Shown: positions 8,711 through 16,790 of the stretch, one piece after another
Numbering within the stretch: position 1 is the stretch's first letter
How the letters are laid out: the number at the start of each line of letters is the position of its first letter
Source of the DNA: an uncultured Bacilli bacterium
GTDB taxonomy: Bacteria > Bacillota_I > Bacilli_A > RF39 > UBA660
Direction: 5' to 3'
DNA: 64,000 nucleotides
Assembly (NCBI GenBank): GCA_934129885.1
Contig: CAKOWU010000008.1
Coordinates: 28,879 to 92,878, forward strand
Translations under genes and position numbers: made by a program
The notes under the pieces: model-generated
What the model was told of the DNA's origin: nothing
Seen by the model: only the letters and a program-made list of their open reading frames with translations
Databases searched by the model: none

Positions 8711-10519
8711 TTATTTTTCTTCATATTCAGCGTCTTTAATGTTATCGTCTTTTGGAGCATCATTACTAGTGTTTGCAGCACTTTCGGCATTTGCTTGTTC
8801 GTAAAGTTTAGCACCTAGATTCATTGCTGATTCATTTAATTTTTCAGTTTTCTTTTTGATGTCATCGATATCTTCTTTTGTTAAAGCTTCTCTTAATTCT
8901 TTGATTTCATTTTCGGCTTTTTCTTTATCTTTAGCGTCTACTTTATCGCCAAGTTCTTTAATGGCTTTTTCAGTCATGAAAATTGTTTGTTCTGCCTCAT
9001 TTTTGGTATCTGCGGCATTTTTACGTTTTTCATCAGCTTCTTTATTAGCCTCGGCTTCTTTAACCATTTTATCGATGTCTTCATCTGATAATGCTCCTGA
9101 TGATGTGATGGTAATAGATTGTTCTTTGCCTGTTCCTTTATCTGTGGCTTTTACATTAACAATACCATTAGCATCTATATTGAAACTAACTTCAATTTGT
9201 GGTACTCCTCTAGGTGCTGGGGCAATTCCATTTAATTGGAAGTTTCCTAATGTTTTGTTATCAGCAGCCATTGGTCTTTCACCTTGAAGAACGTGGATAT
9301 CAACAGCAGGCTGATTATCAGCAGCAGTTGAGAATATTTGTGATTTACTTGTTGGGATTGTAGTGTTTCTTGGGATAAGAACAGTACATACTCCTCCAAG
9401 TGTTTCTATACCAAGTGATAGAGGGGTTACGTCAAGTAATACGATGTCATTAACGTCTCCTACTAATACTCCGCCTTGGATAGCAGCACCCATTGCGACT
9501 ACTTCGTCTGGGTTTACATTTTTTGATGGCTCTTTGCCAAGTTCATTTTTGATAAGTTCTGCGACTTTTGGCATTCTTGTAGATCCACCTACTAATAATA
9601 CTTTATCAATATCATCTTTAGTAAGGTTAGCATCTTTTAAAGCCTTTCTGATAGGTTCTAATGTAGACTCAAGCAAATCGCTTGTTAATTCTTCAAACTT
9701 GGCTCTAGATAATGATAAGTCTAAGTGAAGAGGGCCATTTTCTCCTTGTGATAAGAATGGTAATGAAATATTAGTTGTACTAACGCCACTTAAGTCTTTT
9801 TTAGCCTTTTCAGCAGCATCTTTTAGTCTTTGCATTGCCATTTTATCTGAAGTTAAATCGATACCATTTTCCTTTTTAAATTCAGAAACTAGGTAATCAA
9901 TAATCTTTTTATCGAAGTCGTCTCCACCTAGTCTATTGTTACCACTAGTAGATTTAACTTCAAATACTCCGTCACCAATCTCAAGGATAGATACATCGAA
10001 TGTTCCTCCACCTAAATCATAAACTAGTATTTGTTCTGTTTTCTCTTGTTTATCTAGTCCATACGCTAAGGCAGCAGCAGTTGGCTCGTTGATTATTCTT
10101 TCTACTTCAAGCCCAGCAATTTTACCAGCATTTTTAGTTGCTTGTCTTTCAGCATCGTTGAAGTAGGCAGGTACAGTAATTACGGCTTTACTTACTGTTT
10201 CTCCTAGATAACTTTCAGCAGTCTTTTTAAGATCACCTAATATCATAGCACTAATTTCTTCTGGAGTATATTCTTTACCACCAGCTTTAACTTTTTCTTT
10301 GGTACCCATTAATCTTTTAATTGATGAGATAGTATCTGGGTTTGTAACTATTTGGTTTTTAGCGGCAGTACCAACTATAATTTCTCCATTTTTGAACGCT
10401 ACTACTGAAGGGGTTGTTCTGTTTCCTTCGGCATTGGCGATAACTTTGGCTTCACCACCTTCGTATACGCATACACAACTATTTGTTGTTCCTAAATCAA
10501 TTCCTATTATTTTACTCAT
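8711..10519 (-). CDS. dnaK: chaperone protein DnaK (Hsp70)
   Basis: The ATP-dependent Hsp70 chaperone. The N-terminal ATPase domain begins KIIGIDLGTTNSCV and contains the second signature VYDLGGGTFDVSIL; the substrate-binding domain and the acidic C-terminal tail (ending DDNIKDAEYEEK) follow. The start is placed at the ATG at 10519, preceded by AGAAAGGA; a TTG three codons upstream is also open but is too close to that site. It lies 17 bases after grpE within the HrcA-regulated operon. Length (602 residues) is normal. Confidence 0.98.
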   Translation of the reverse strand: MSKIIGIDLGTTNSCVCVYEGGEAKVIANAEGNRTTPSVVAFKNGEIIVGTAAKNQIVTNPDTISSIKRLMGTKEKVKAGGKEYTPEEISAMILGDLKKTAESYLGETVSKAVITVPAYFNDAERQATKNAGKIAGLEVERIINEPTAAALAYGLDKQEKTEQILVYDLGGGTFDVSILEIGDGVFEVKSTSGNNRLGGDDFDKKIIDYLVSEFKKENGIDLTSDKMAMQRLKDAAEKAKKDLSGVSTTNISLPFLSQGENGPLHLDLSLSRAKFEELTSDLLESTLEPIRKALKDANLTKDDIDKVLLVGGSTRMPKVAELIKNELGKEPSKNVNPDEVVAMGAAIQGGVLVGDVNDIVLLDVTPLSLGIETLGGVCTVLIPRNTTIPTSKSQIFSTAADNQPAVDIHVLQGERPMAADNKTLGNFQLNGIAPAPRGVPQIEVSFNIDANGIVNVKATDKGTGKEQSITITSSGALSDEDIDKMVKEAEANKEADEKRKNAADTKNEAEQTIFMTEKAIKELGDKVDAKDKEKAENEIKELREALTKEDIDDIKKKTEKLNESAMNLGAKLYEQANAESAANTSNDAPKDDNIKDAEYEEK

Positions 10520-10536
10520 ATATATCAAATCCTTTC

Positions 10537-11073
10537 TTAATCTGAGACCTTTACCATTGCAGGTCTAATAACTTTATCTTTAAGTAAATATCCTTTTTGA
10601 AGGACTTCTACAACTTCGCCAGCTTCTACACCTTCTATTTTTTCGGTTAGTACAGCCTGATGGAAGTTTGGATCGAATGGTTTACTTGTACCATCTATGG
10701 CTTTTATTTCATATTTATTTAAAAGGTCAGTTAGATGGCAATATATCATTTTGAATCCTTCTAAAAATTTTGATAGTTCGTCTGATAAATCATTATCATC
10801 CATCGATATGGCTCTTTCAAAATTGTCGACAATGCCAACTAAATCTTTAGCGATGTCTTCATTTGAATATTTAAGCATTTTTTGTGTTTCTTCGTCTTTC
10901 CTTTTACGATAGTTGATAAGATCAGCATCTTTTCTAAGCAGTGCCTCTTCTAGTTCTTTTATCTTAGTTTCTAATTTCTCGCACTTTTCTTCTTTTTTAG
11001 CATGTTTTTTATGCTCTTTTTTTTCTTCTACCTTTTTTACTTTTTCATTTTCTTTATTTTCTTCTTTCATCAT
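10537..11073 (-). CDS. grpE: nucleotide exchange factor GrpE
   Basis: GrpE releases ADP from DnaK. The 178-residue protein has a lysine/glutamate-rich N-terminus (EENKENEKVKKVEEKKEH), the long coiled-coil (ELEEALLRKDADLINYRKR) and the C-terminal beta domain with the family ending pattern LQKGYLLKDKVIRPAMVKVSD. Two ATGs stand in tandem after AGGAGG, and either could serve as start. It sits 6 bases after hrcA and 17 before dnaK. Confidence 0.96.
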   Translation of the reverse strand: MMKEENKENEKVKKVEEKKEHKKHAKKEEKCEKLETKIKELEEALLRKDADLINYRKRKDEETQKMLKYSNEDIAKDLVGIVDNFERAISMDDNDLSDELSKFLEGFKMIYCHLTDLLNKYEIKAIDGTSKPFDPNFHQAVLTEKIEGVEAGEVVEVLQKGYLLKDKVIRPAMVKVSD

Positions 11074-11079
11074 GACCTC

Positions 11080-12063
11080 CTATATATTATCCTTGATGTA
11101 CTTTAGAAGGGCCTCGGCTTTTCCGTACTGCATACGTTTTGGGCCGATAATGGCGATTGTTCCTTCATCTCCATCTTTAGTATAATATGTTTTGATAACA
11201 GAAATATCATCATCTATCATATTTTCGTTACCTATGTAAACATTTATACCTTCATCTGTTTCTTTGATGTTTTTTATTATATTTTCGTTTTCAAACTTAC
11301 CTAGGATTTCGCGGATGCGTCCAGCATCATCAAATTCTGGCTCACAAAGTAATTTTGTTGTTCCACTTACTTTAATATCTGGTTTCGCGACAAAATCACT
11401 AAAGGCATTATAAAATGCATTATACAAGGCTTCATGTTGTTTTACATAATTACCAATTATTGGTTTTACTTCGTATTCTAGCACTTTACTGACTTCTGAA
11501 AGTATAGTTCCCACTATTAATTTATTGATAAGTTCAACGGTTTGTTTAATATCATGGACGCTAACGTTTTCTTCTAAAATCATATTTCTACTTTCAACAT
11601 GACCTTTATCAGTAATTATAAGTGTTGTGAAGTGATTATCACCGGTTGGTACTACCTCTATTTTTGCAACTTTATTATGCATAGAAGATGAACCTAAAAC
11701 AACAGCGGTATAGTTAGTTATTTCTGAAACTACTTCCATACTTTTGGTAATGACATCACTTAAAGCCAAACTATTATTTGAAAATATTGTTTGAAGTTTT
11801 AAGATGTCTTCGCCTGTTAGTTCTTTGGGAATCATGATATTATCAACATAATATCTATAACCTTTATCACTTGGGACTCTTCCTGATGATGTGTGAGTTT
11901 TAACTAGTAAGCCAAAGTCTTCTAATATAGCCATTTCATTACGAACAGTTGCACTTGAACAATTCATATTTTCACATAGAGCCTTGGAACTTACTGGTTT
12001 CGCTTCGTCTATATAGTTTTCGACGATTAATTTTAGTAATTCTTCTTGTCTTTGGCTTAACAT
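11080..12063 (-). CDS. hrcA: heat-inducible transcription repressor HrcA
   Basis: HrcA binds CIRCE operators and represses heat-shock operons; GroEL is the usual cofactor. The protein (327 residues) has an N-terminal winged-helix domain (LSQRQEELLKLIVENYI..., then CSSATVRNEMAILEDFGLL), a GAF-like middle region and the C-terminal domain. The ATG at 12063 follows the ribosome-binding site AAGAGGTG; a GTG three codons upstream overlaps that site. It is the first gene of the operon and autoregulated through the CIRCE element at 12122-12148. Confidence 0.96.
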   Translation of the reverse strand: MLSQRQEELLKLIVENYIDEAKPVSSKALCENMNCSSATVRNEMAILEDFGLLVKTHTSSGRVPSDKGYRYYVDNIMIPKELTGEDILKLQTIFSNNSLALSDVITKSMEVVSEITNYTAVVLGSSSMHNKVAKIEVVPTGDNHFTTLIITDKGHVESRNMILEENVSVHDIKQTVELINKLIVGTILSEVSKVLEYEVKPIIGNYVKQHEALYNAFYNAFSDFVAKPDIKVSGTTKLLCEPEFDDAGRIREILGKFENENIIKNIKETDEGINVYIGNENMIDDDISVIKTYYTKDGDEGTIAIIGPKRMQYGKAEALLKYIKDNI

Positions 12064-12105
12064 TTTTTTCACCTCTTTTGCACCCTCTCTAGGTAATGCA
12101 CATTA

Positions 12106-12134
12106 ATTGTAGCATAGTTTTTTAGCACTGTCAA
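12106..12134 (-). promoter_or_regulatory. SigA-type promoter of the hrcA operon
   Basis: On the minus strand TTGACA (12134-12129), 17 bases, TACAAT (12111-12106). The -35 box lies inside the CIRCE repeat, so HrcA binding would block polymerase directly. Confidence 0.85.
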
Positions 12135-12148
12135 TAGATAAGTGCTAA
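12122..12148. promoter_or_regulatory. CIRCE operator
   Basis: TTAGCACTG, 9 bases, AAGTGCTAA: a near-perfect match to the CIRCE consensus (TTAGCACTC-N9-GAGTGCTAA), the binding site of HrcA. Only the innermost base of each arm differs from consensus. It overlaps the -35 region of the hrcA-grpE-dnaK-pepF-dnaJ operon. Confidence 0.95.
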
Positions 12149-12182
12149 AAAGTGCAAGAAGATAAATTTTTACTATTTACGC

Positions 12183-12215
12183 TAAAAAAGCCATTATTAT
12201 GGAGTGGCATTTTTT
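12183..12215 (-). terminator. Rho-independent terminator of the glycosyltransferase gene
   Basis: Minus-strand hairpin GCCA...TGGC followed by TTTTTT. It overlaps the stop codon of the glycosyltransferase gene and separates it from the heat-shock promoter. Confidence 0.6.
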
Positions 12216-13288
12216 ATTAATTTTTCAAAGTATTCTTTATTGTTTTTTAGTCTTTCATCGTCTTTAGCATACTTTAACGCTATAGTGGTGTAGAAGTAAG
12301 CTTCTTTTATTCTTCCTTTTTCATATAAGCACATGGATAGAAGATCGTAGAGAGTTCCGTCGTAGCAGTATGGTTCTGTTATATAGTTTTTATATTTTTC
12401 GTTTATGTTAAGAGCGAGGTTTACTAGTTCTATAACTTTATTATAGTGTTTATTTCGATATTCTAAAAAGGCAAACTCGGTGTAGGCTTCTCTAAGGTAC
12501 GGAGCTTCTTTTATAGATTTTTGATACCATATAGCGGCATCATTTATTTTACCTTGATATTCATAACATCTGGCAATGTAGCGCATGGAGGCTGCTCTTT
12601 CGTCTTTCCAAGTTGCTTTTTTTAAGGTAAGGTGTTTTTTTAAGGTTTCTATGGCTTTATCATATTTTTCGTGATACATGTATTCTCTACCTAAATAATG
12701 CATATTTCTATCGTCTTCGGGGTCTTCTTTTACAGAAAGTTCTAAAAGCGGAAGATAGGCTGCTCTGGATTTAGATGTATCGGGATAATGATTTAAGGTT
12801 ATTTCATCTGTTGTTATGGTCCTTTCTTCTTTATTGTATACTAATACTTCGTGGACAGGATGAGTCCATTTATAGCCTTCTCTTTTATGAATTTTTTCAT
12901 TATAAAAGTTTACGGCTGGATTACCATATTTATCAAAACTCCAGTTGTAGTTATATTTTAGTCTAGTGGTGTCTTTATTCCAGATTTTTTCTAGTTTTTT
13001 ACGCCAACCTTTTTCTAGGACTTCGTCTAAATCTGTACATACGCAAATGTCAGCGTCTTTTGGCACCATATTTAGGGATTTGTTTCTGGCAGTATCAAAA
13101 CGCCATGGGGTTATTTTTTCTATTTTAACGTGGACATTGTTTTTTTCTAATATTTTTACAGTGTCATCGGTGGAGCCGGTATCTAAAACGTAAATTTCGT
13201 CGGCTTCTTGCATGCTATCGCACCATCTTTGGGCGAATTTTGCTTCATTTTTACTAATGGCATAGACATATATTTTGTATTTATTCAT
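12197..13288 (-). CDS. family 2 glycosyltransferase with C-terminal TPR repeats
   Basis: A 363-residue protein whose first ~110 residues are a GT2 (GT-A fold) domain: VYAISKNEAKFAQRWCDS, the nucleotide-sugar motif LDTGSTDDT and the metal-binding DLDE. The second half holds tetratricopeptide-like helical pairs (for example YLGREYMYHEKYDKAIETLKK and YIARCYEYQGKINDAAIWY). This combination is common in Bacillota proteins that glycosylate surface polymers or peptides. It has no membrane segment and is expressed alone, with a GGAGAG ribosome-binding site. The acceptor is unknown. Confidence 0.85.
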   Translation of the reverse strand: MNKYKIYVYAISKNEAKFAQRWCDSMQEADEIYVLDTGSTDDTVKILEKNNVHVKIEKITPWRFDTARNKSLNMVPKDADICVCTDLDEVLEKGWRKKLEKIWNKDTTRLKYNYNWSFDKYGNPAVNFYNEKIHKREGYKWTHPVHEVLVYNKEERTITTDEITLNHYPDTSKSRAAYLPLLELSVKEDPEDDRNMHYLGREYMYHEKYDKAIETLKKHLTLKKATWKDERAASMRYIARCYEYQGKINDAAIWYQKSIKEAPYLREAYTEFAFLEYRNKHYNKVIELVNLALNINEKYKNYITEPYCYDGTLYDLLSMCLYEKGRIKEAYFYTTIALKYAKDDERLKNNKEYFEKLIKNATP

Positions 13289-13531
13289 TTTTCACTCTCC
13301 AATAGAATGATATGCGGATGTATAATTTTATTTTACTAAAAAAACGATAATTACAGATTCGTGTAAATGGTAAAATTAAATGTAGGAATTACTTTTTCTT
13401 CCGTTTTGAGTTTGGCAATAGACGCTTTAGTACCTTTATCAATATATAATGAACTTCATTACCTACGTTCTCCCTCTCTATATTTTTATTCGCAGATTTC
13501 TTTTTGATTTGAAATTTTTTTATCATTTTAA
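13289..13531. other. intergenic stretch with one copy of a dispersed AT-rich repeat
   Basis: About 240 bases without a credible gene. The part 13480-13525 (CTCCCTC..., then TTTATTCGCAGATTTC and GATTTGAAATTTTTTTA) is similar to 41634-41692 upstream of the Rpn nuclease gene. Confidence 0.5.
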
Positions 13532-13552
13532 AAGAGACTGTATCAGTCTCTT
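13530..13552 (-). terminator. terminator of the spoVA operon
   Basis: A perfect 9-bp hairpin AAGAGACTG-ATA-CAGTCTCTT, followed on the minus strand by TTTTAAAA. It overlaps the end of spoVAE. Confidence 0.75.
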
Positions 13553-13893
13553 GGTTTAAATATTAAGGAGAAATAGAAGGCAAATATGATTGCGGCACAT
13601 ATACCCGCAGAAGTTAAATCAAGTACTCCTACAAATAGTCCTATTAACCCTGAATCATTATATCCTTGCAGGGATCCGTGCGTAAGCATATGACCAAAAC
13701 TAGTAATTGGTACTAAAGCACCACCACCAGCCCACAAAACTATTTTATCATATAAATTAAAGACATCTAAAAAGGCTCCAATTACAACAAATATTACCGT
13801 AATATGTCCAGGCGTAAGTTTAGTTTTATCTAATATAATTTGCCCAATAGCACATATTAACCCAGCGAACAAGAAAGCATTTAAATATATCAT
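13543..13893 (-). CDS. spoVAE: stage V sporulation protein AE (SpoVAEb type)
   Basis: A 116-residue polytopic membrane protein with four hydrophobic segments and the family motif ALVPITSFGHMLTHGSLQGY. With SpoVAC and SpoVAD it forms the channel that moves dipicolinic acid into the forespore and out at germination. It overlaps the end of spoVAD by 4 bases. The gene set is spoVAC-AD-AE; spoVAA, spoVAB and spoVAF are not here. Confidence 0.93.
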   Translation of the reverse strand: MIYLNAFLFAGLICAIGQIILDKTKLTPGHITVIFVVIGAFLDVFNLYDKIVLWAGGGALVPITSFGHMLTHGSLQGYNDSGLIGLFVGVLDLTSAGICAAIIFAFYFSLIFKPRD

Positions 13894-14879
13894 TCAGCCA
13901 CCTCCAAACTTATAGCATGTGAAGCGGTTGGAATTGTTCTTTTTTGATTAGCAGTTGTTTGGCTTTGTAATGCTCCGGTTGCGACTAATAAAACTTTTTT
14001 TAATTCACCTGTTTTCATTTTATTTATAATATCAGTATACACAACTAATGGAGCACACGCAGGACCTGATGCCCCCGCATACACAGGCTGCCTTTCTAAA
14101 TCATAAAGCATAGTACCAGTATCATTATAATTTTTTAGTTCAATTCCATATTCTTTTTTGATATATTCCTTTAAAATCTTTTTGCCATATATTCCAAGGT
14201 CTCCCGATAAAATAAGGTCATAATAATTAACATTTCTACCTGTATCAGTTAAATGTTTATATATAGTATCCGCAGCCGATATAGCCATTACACCACCCAT
14301 ATTAAATACATCATTTATTCCAGAATCTATTACCCTACCAATGGTACCACTTTCTATTTTTATTTTACTTTTATTATTAGTAAGCAAAGCAGCTGCTGCA
14401 CCAGTACAAGTAAATGTCGTAGTTTTTGGTTTTGGACCACCATATTCTACTGGATATCTAAATTGTTTTTCGGCCGCATTATTATGTGAAGATACTGCAG
14501 TAACCACATTTTCTAAATTACAATATTCTATCATAATACTGCCTAAAATAAGTCCAAGTGTGCTTGTGGAACAAGCCGAATAAAGACCAATAAAAGGAAA
14601 AGGAAAGTTTTTCGCAGCATAATTAGAAGCCGCAAGTTGATTTAATAAATCACCGCTTAACATTAAATCAATGTCATACTTGCCAAGATTTCCCTTCTTT
14701 AATAAAATATCTACAGCCTCAGTTATAAGTTTACTTTCGGCTTCTTCAAAAGTTTTAGCGCCAAAATAAAACTCATCAGAACTTTTATCAAACATCTTAC
14801 TATATGGTCCATTATTCTCATATGGTCCTGTTACAGTAGCTGTTTCAGTAAGATATACATTCTTAAAATTAAAAGTCAT
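13890..14879 (-). CDS. spoVAD: stage V sporulation protein AD
   Basis: A soluble thiolase-fold protein of 329 residues that binds dipicolinic acid for the SpoVA channel. Family features are SACSTSTLGLILGS near the thiolase-like cysteine, the SSHNNAAEKQFRYPVEYGGPKP-type block (HNNAAEKQFRYP) and the C-terminal GALQSQTTANQKRTIPTASH block. The start overlaps the stop of spoVAC by one base and the end overlaps spoVAE by 4, so the three are translationally coupled. Confidence 0.96.
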   Translation of the reverse strand: MTFNFKNVYLTETATVTGPYENNGPYSKMFDKSSDEFYFGAKTFEEAESKLITEAVDILLKKGNLGKYDIDLMLSGDLLNQLAASNYAAKNFPFPFIGLYSACSTSTLGLILGSIMIEYCNLENVVTAVSSHNNAAEKQFRYPVEYGGPKPKTTTFTCTGAAAALLTNNKSKIKIESGTIGRVIDSGINDVFNMGGVMAISAADTIYKHLTDTGRNVNYYDLILSGDLGIYGKKILKEYIKKEYGIELKNYNDTGTMLYDLERQPVYAGASGPACAPLVVYTDIINKMKTGELKKVLLVATGALQSQTTANQKRTIPTASHAISLEVAE

Positions 14880-15313
14880 TATATCACCCCTATTATCAGT
14901 CTTATTAAACTAAACGTCCAAGCACTAACTACACCAAAAATTATAACGGCTCCAGATAACTTAAGCATATTAGCCCCTATTCCAGTTACTAATCCTTCTT
15001 TGCGATACTCCATAGCGGCACTCATAGTAGCATGCGCAAAACCAGTTATCGGTATTATAAGACCGCACTTTGCAAAATTTACAATACTATCAAAGAACCC
15101 CAAACTAGTAAATAAACATGAGAAAAATATTAAAGTAATAAGCATAAATATTGTTGCTTCTTTAGTAGACACATCAAGGAAGTAACAATATAATTCAATT
15201 AAAACTTCTCCAAGTATTCCCATTAAACCACCAATTATAAAGGCTATAACAGCATTCGTAAAAACATTTTCTTTAGGACTATTTTCGTTTACAATATTTT
15301 TATACTCTTCCAT
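14879..15313 (-). CDS. spoVAC: stage V sporulation protein AC
   Basis: A membrane protein of 144 residues with about four hydrophobic helices and the family motif PITGFAHATMSAAMEYRKEG, parallel to the motif in SpoVAE. SpoVAC is the mechanosensitive channel component of the dipicolinate transporter in spore membranes. The start is set at the ATG at 15313, which follows AGAGGAGG; an upstream in-frame ATG at 15361 has no such site and would run through the proposed forespore promoter. Confidence 0.95.
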   Translation of the reverse strand: MEEYKNIVNENSPKENVFTNAVIAFIIGGLMGILGEVLIELYCYFLDVSTKEATIFMLITLIFFSCLFTSLGFFDSIVNFAKCGLIIPITGFAHATMSAAMEYRKEGLVTGIGANMLKLSGAVIIFGVVSAWTFSLIRLIIGVI

Positions 15314-15330
15314 ATATGCCTCCTCTTTTT

Positions 15331-15360
15331 TATTATGGAAAAAATATTTTTTTATATACA
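15331..15360 (-). promoter_or_regulatory. candidate SigG-type promoter of spoVA
   Basis: On the minus strand GTATA (within TGTATAT, 15360-15354), about 17 bases, CATAATA (15337-15331). This fits the forespore SigG pattern (GYATA, 17-18 bases, CATnnTA), and spoVA is a SigG target in Bacillus subtilis. The AT-rich context makes chance matches easier. Confidence 0.5.
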
Positions 15361-15384
15361 AAAAAACATAAAATTAATTATGTT
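15361..15384. terminator. bidirectional terminator hairpin
   Basis: AAAAAACATAA-AATTAA-TTATGTTTTTTT, symmetric with T-runs on both strands. It ends the prepilin-like gene (minus strand) and overlaps its stop codon. Confidence 0.65.
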
Positions 15385-15772
15385 TTTTTGTGCAATCAGC
15401 AGAATCCATATATGTATAGGTATAACCGTTTTGATACACTATTTTTACGGCACCATTTAGATATTTATTTTCACCATTACCTTCTTTATAATTTGGATTT
15501 TGAATATCTTCATTAGATAACTTTCCTTCTTTTTTTAAAGTATCAACAGTTAAACAATAGGATTCACTTTTATTTGTGGGGAGTTTTAGTGAATTTTTAC
15601 TACTAGACATATATGATTTAGCCGCAGATATTATTCTGTTTATTTGTTCAGTATATATATTTTCTCTTCCTGAAGTTATAACCTTATTTATAGAAGGTAC
15701 ACTTATTAAAACAAGTAGCCCAAGCAATACTATAACTCCAATTAATTCTACTAACGTAAATGCTTTTTTCAT
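15374..15772 (-). CDS. type IV prepilin-like protein (ComGC/GspG-type N-terminus)
   Basis: A 132-residue protein with a class III signal: MKKAFTLVELIGVIVLLGLL, that is, a short basic leader, the F-T-L-V-E-L prepilin peptidase site and a hydrophobic helix. The exported part has two cysteines (in SYCLTV and SADCTKK) that could form a disulfide. The ATG at 15772 follows GGGTGA; the upstream GTG is within that site. Similar pseudopilins assemble in competence or type II-like fibres, but no comG-type ATPase or peptidase gene is next to it. Confidence 0.8.
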   Translation of the reverse strand: MKKAFTLVELIGVIVLLGLLVLISVPSINKVITSGRENIYTEQINRIISAAKSYMSSSKNSLKLPTNKSESYCLTVDTLKKEGKLSNEDIQNPNYKEGNGENKYLNGAVKIVYQNGYTYTYMDSADCTKKHN

Positions 15773-15820
15773 GCTTATCACCCAAGTATAATTATAGAAA
15801 AAACAATTTTAAAAGTCAAT

Positions 15821-16459
15821 TTAATTATTGCTCCTTATTTTTTGTAAAACCTTTTTTTCTCTTCTTGATACATTTACTTGTGTAAGTCCTGTTCTTTTCG
15901 CAACCTCACTTTGGGTTAAGTCTTCAAAATATCTTTGAATCATTATTGTCCTATCAGGTTCTTCTAAAGCATAAATCGTCTCTCTTAAATAAATCAAACT
16001 ATCTAAATCGGTACTCCTATCACTTATTACTTCATGCATACTAACGTTATCATAAACGAAGTCATCAATACTTTTTGTAGTTATAACCGTATTCATAGCC
16101 TCTATAACAAGATTTTCATCAATTTCTAAAAAGCACGCTAGTTCATGATAACTAGGTTCGTGCATAAGTTTTTGACTTAATAAAATAGAAGCCTTTTCTA
16201 TTTTGTTTTTTAAATAACCTATGTCCCTACTGATTTTTACAGGTCTATTATTTCTTACTAGGGCTCTCATTTCTCCTAGTATATAAGGATAAGCATAAGT
16301 TGTAAATTTGGAACGCGTGGGGTCATAATGTTTATAGGCCTCTATCATGCCTTTATAACCCGCTTGGTATAAATCTTCCTTATCCTTATATCCGTCAAAG
16401 TACTGTGCCAGTTTATATATAAGTCCAGCATTATTACGGATTATTTCATCTAGTTCCAT
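15821..16459 (-). CDS. SigF/SigG-type sporulation sigma factor
   Basis: A 212-residue sigma-70-family factor. Region 2 has the core-binding and -10 recognition part (ANLYQAGYKGMIEAYKHYD-like block; KDKEDLYQAGYKGM, FTTYAYPYILGEMRALVRNN), region 3 follows (VKISRDIGYLKNKIEKA) and region 4 ends with the helix-turn-helix LTQSEVAKRTGLTQVNVSRRE. It resembles SigF and SigG, and its place after a SpoIIAA-like gene favours SigF; the sequence alone does not settle which. spoIIAB, normally between spoIIAA and sigF, is absent. The gap to the STAS gene is 13 bases. Confidence 0.85.
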   Translation of the reverse strand: MELDEIIRNNAGLIYKLAQYFDGYKDKEDLYQAGYKGMIEAYKHYDPTRSKFTTYAYPYILGEMRALVRNNRPVKISRDIGYLKNKIEKASILLSQKLMHEPSYHELACFLEIDENLVIEAMNTVITTKSIDDFVYDNVSMHEVISDRSTDLDSLIYLRETIYALEEPDRTIMIQRYFEDLTQSEVAKRTGLTQVNVSRREKKVLQKIRSNN

Positions 16460-16472
16460 ATTTCCTCCTAAT

Positions 16473-16784
16473 TTAGGCTAAAAGGTCTTCTCTTGGAACA
16501 ATAAGTTTGTTAAGACTTTCAAAGGCACTTTTATTTCGTGCATATATATAAAAGTTGCCACTGCTTTCCTTACAAATTGTACAAATATTTAGGATAATAT
16601 TTTTTCCATAATCATCAATAACAGATACGTTATTTATATTAACAATAATATTCTTAATGCCAACATTTTTAAGTATTTTAAGCATCTTTGTTAGTTTACT
16701 AGTACTATCTTTACTAAGGCTGCCGTTTAAATTAATAAACAAATATCCTTTTTGAACTGCTAAATCAATATCTAACACTTTCAT
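16473..16784 (-). CDS. SpoIIAA-like STAS protein with Asp at the phosphorylation site
   Basis: A 103-residue STAS-domain protein. In SpoIIAA the segment FMDSSGLG holds the serine phosphorylated by SpoIIAB; here the matching segment is VIDDYGKN, so that serine is Asp and the next residue Tyr. The fold is otherwise recognisable (LFINLNGSL at the start; NIIVNINNVSVIDD). It lies between a membrane-anchored protein gene (6-base gap) and the sigma gene (13-base gap). It may bind a remote anti-sigma factor constitutively or have a new partner. The ATG at 16784 is preferred over a GTG one codon upstream. Confidence 0.75.
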   Translation of the reverse strand: MKVLDIDLAVQKGYLFINLNGSLSKDSTSKLTKMLKILKNVGIKNIIVNINNVSVIDDYGKNIILNICTICKESSGNFYIYARNKSAFESLNKLIVPREDLLA

Positions 16785-16790
16785 CACCCA

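Noticed and set aside
8856..9728. Plus-strand frames opposite dnaK
   Set aside because: Mirror frames of a conserved gene, with Ser/Leu-rich noise and no ribosome-binding site. The same holds for the frames opposite obg, rnhB, proS, rsmH and the VirB6-like gene.
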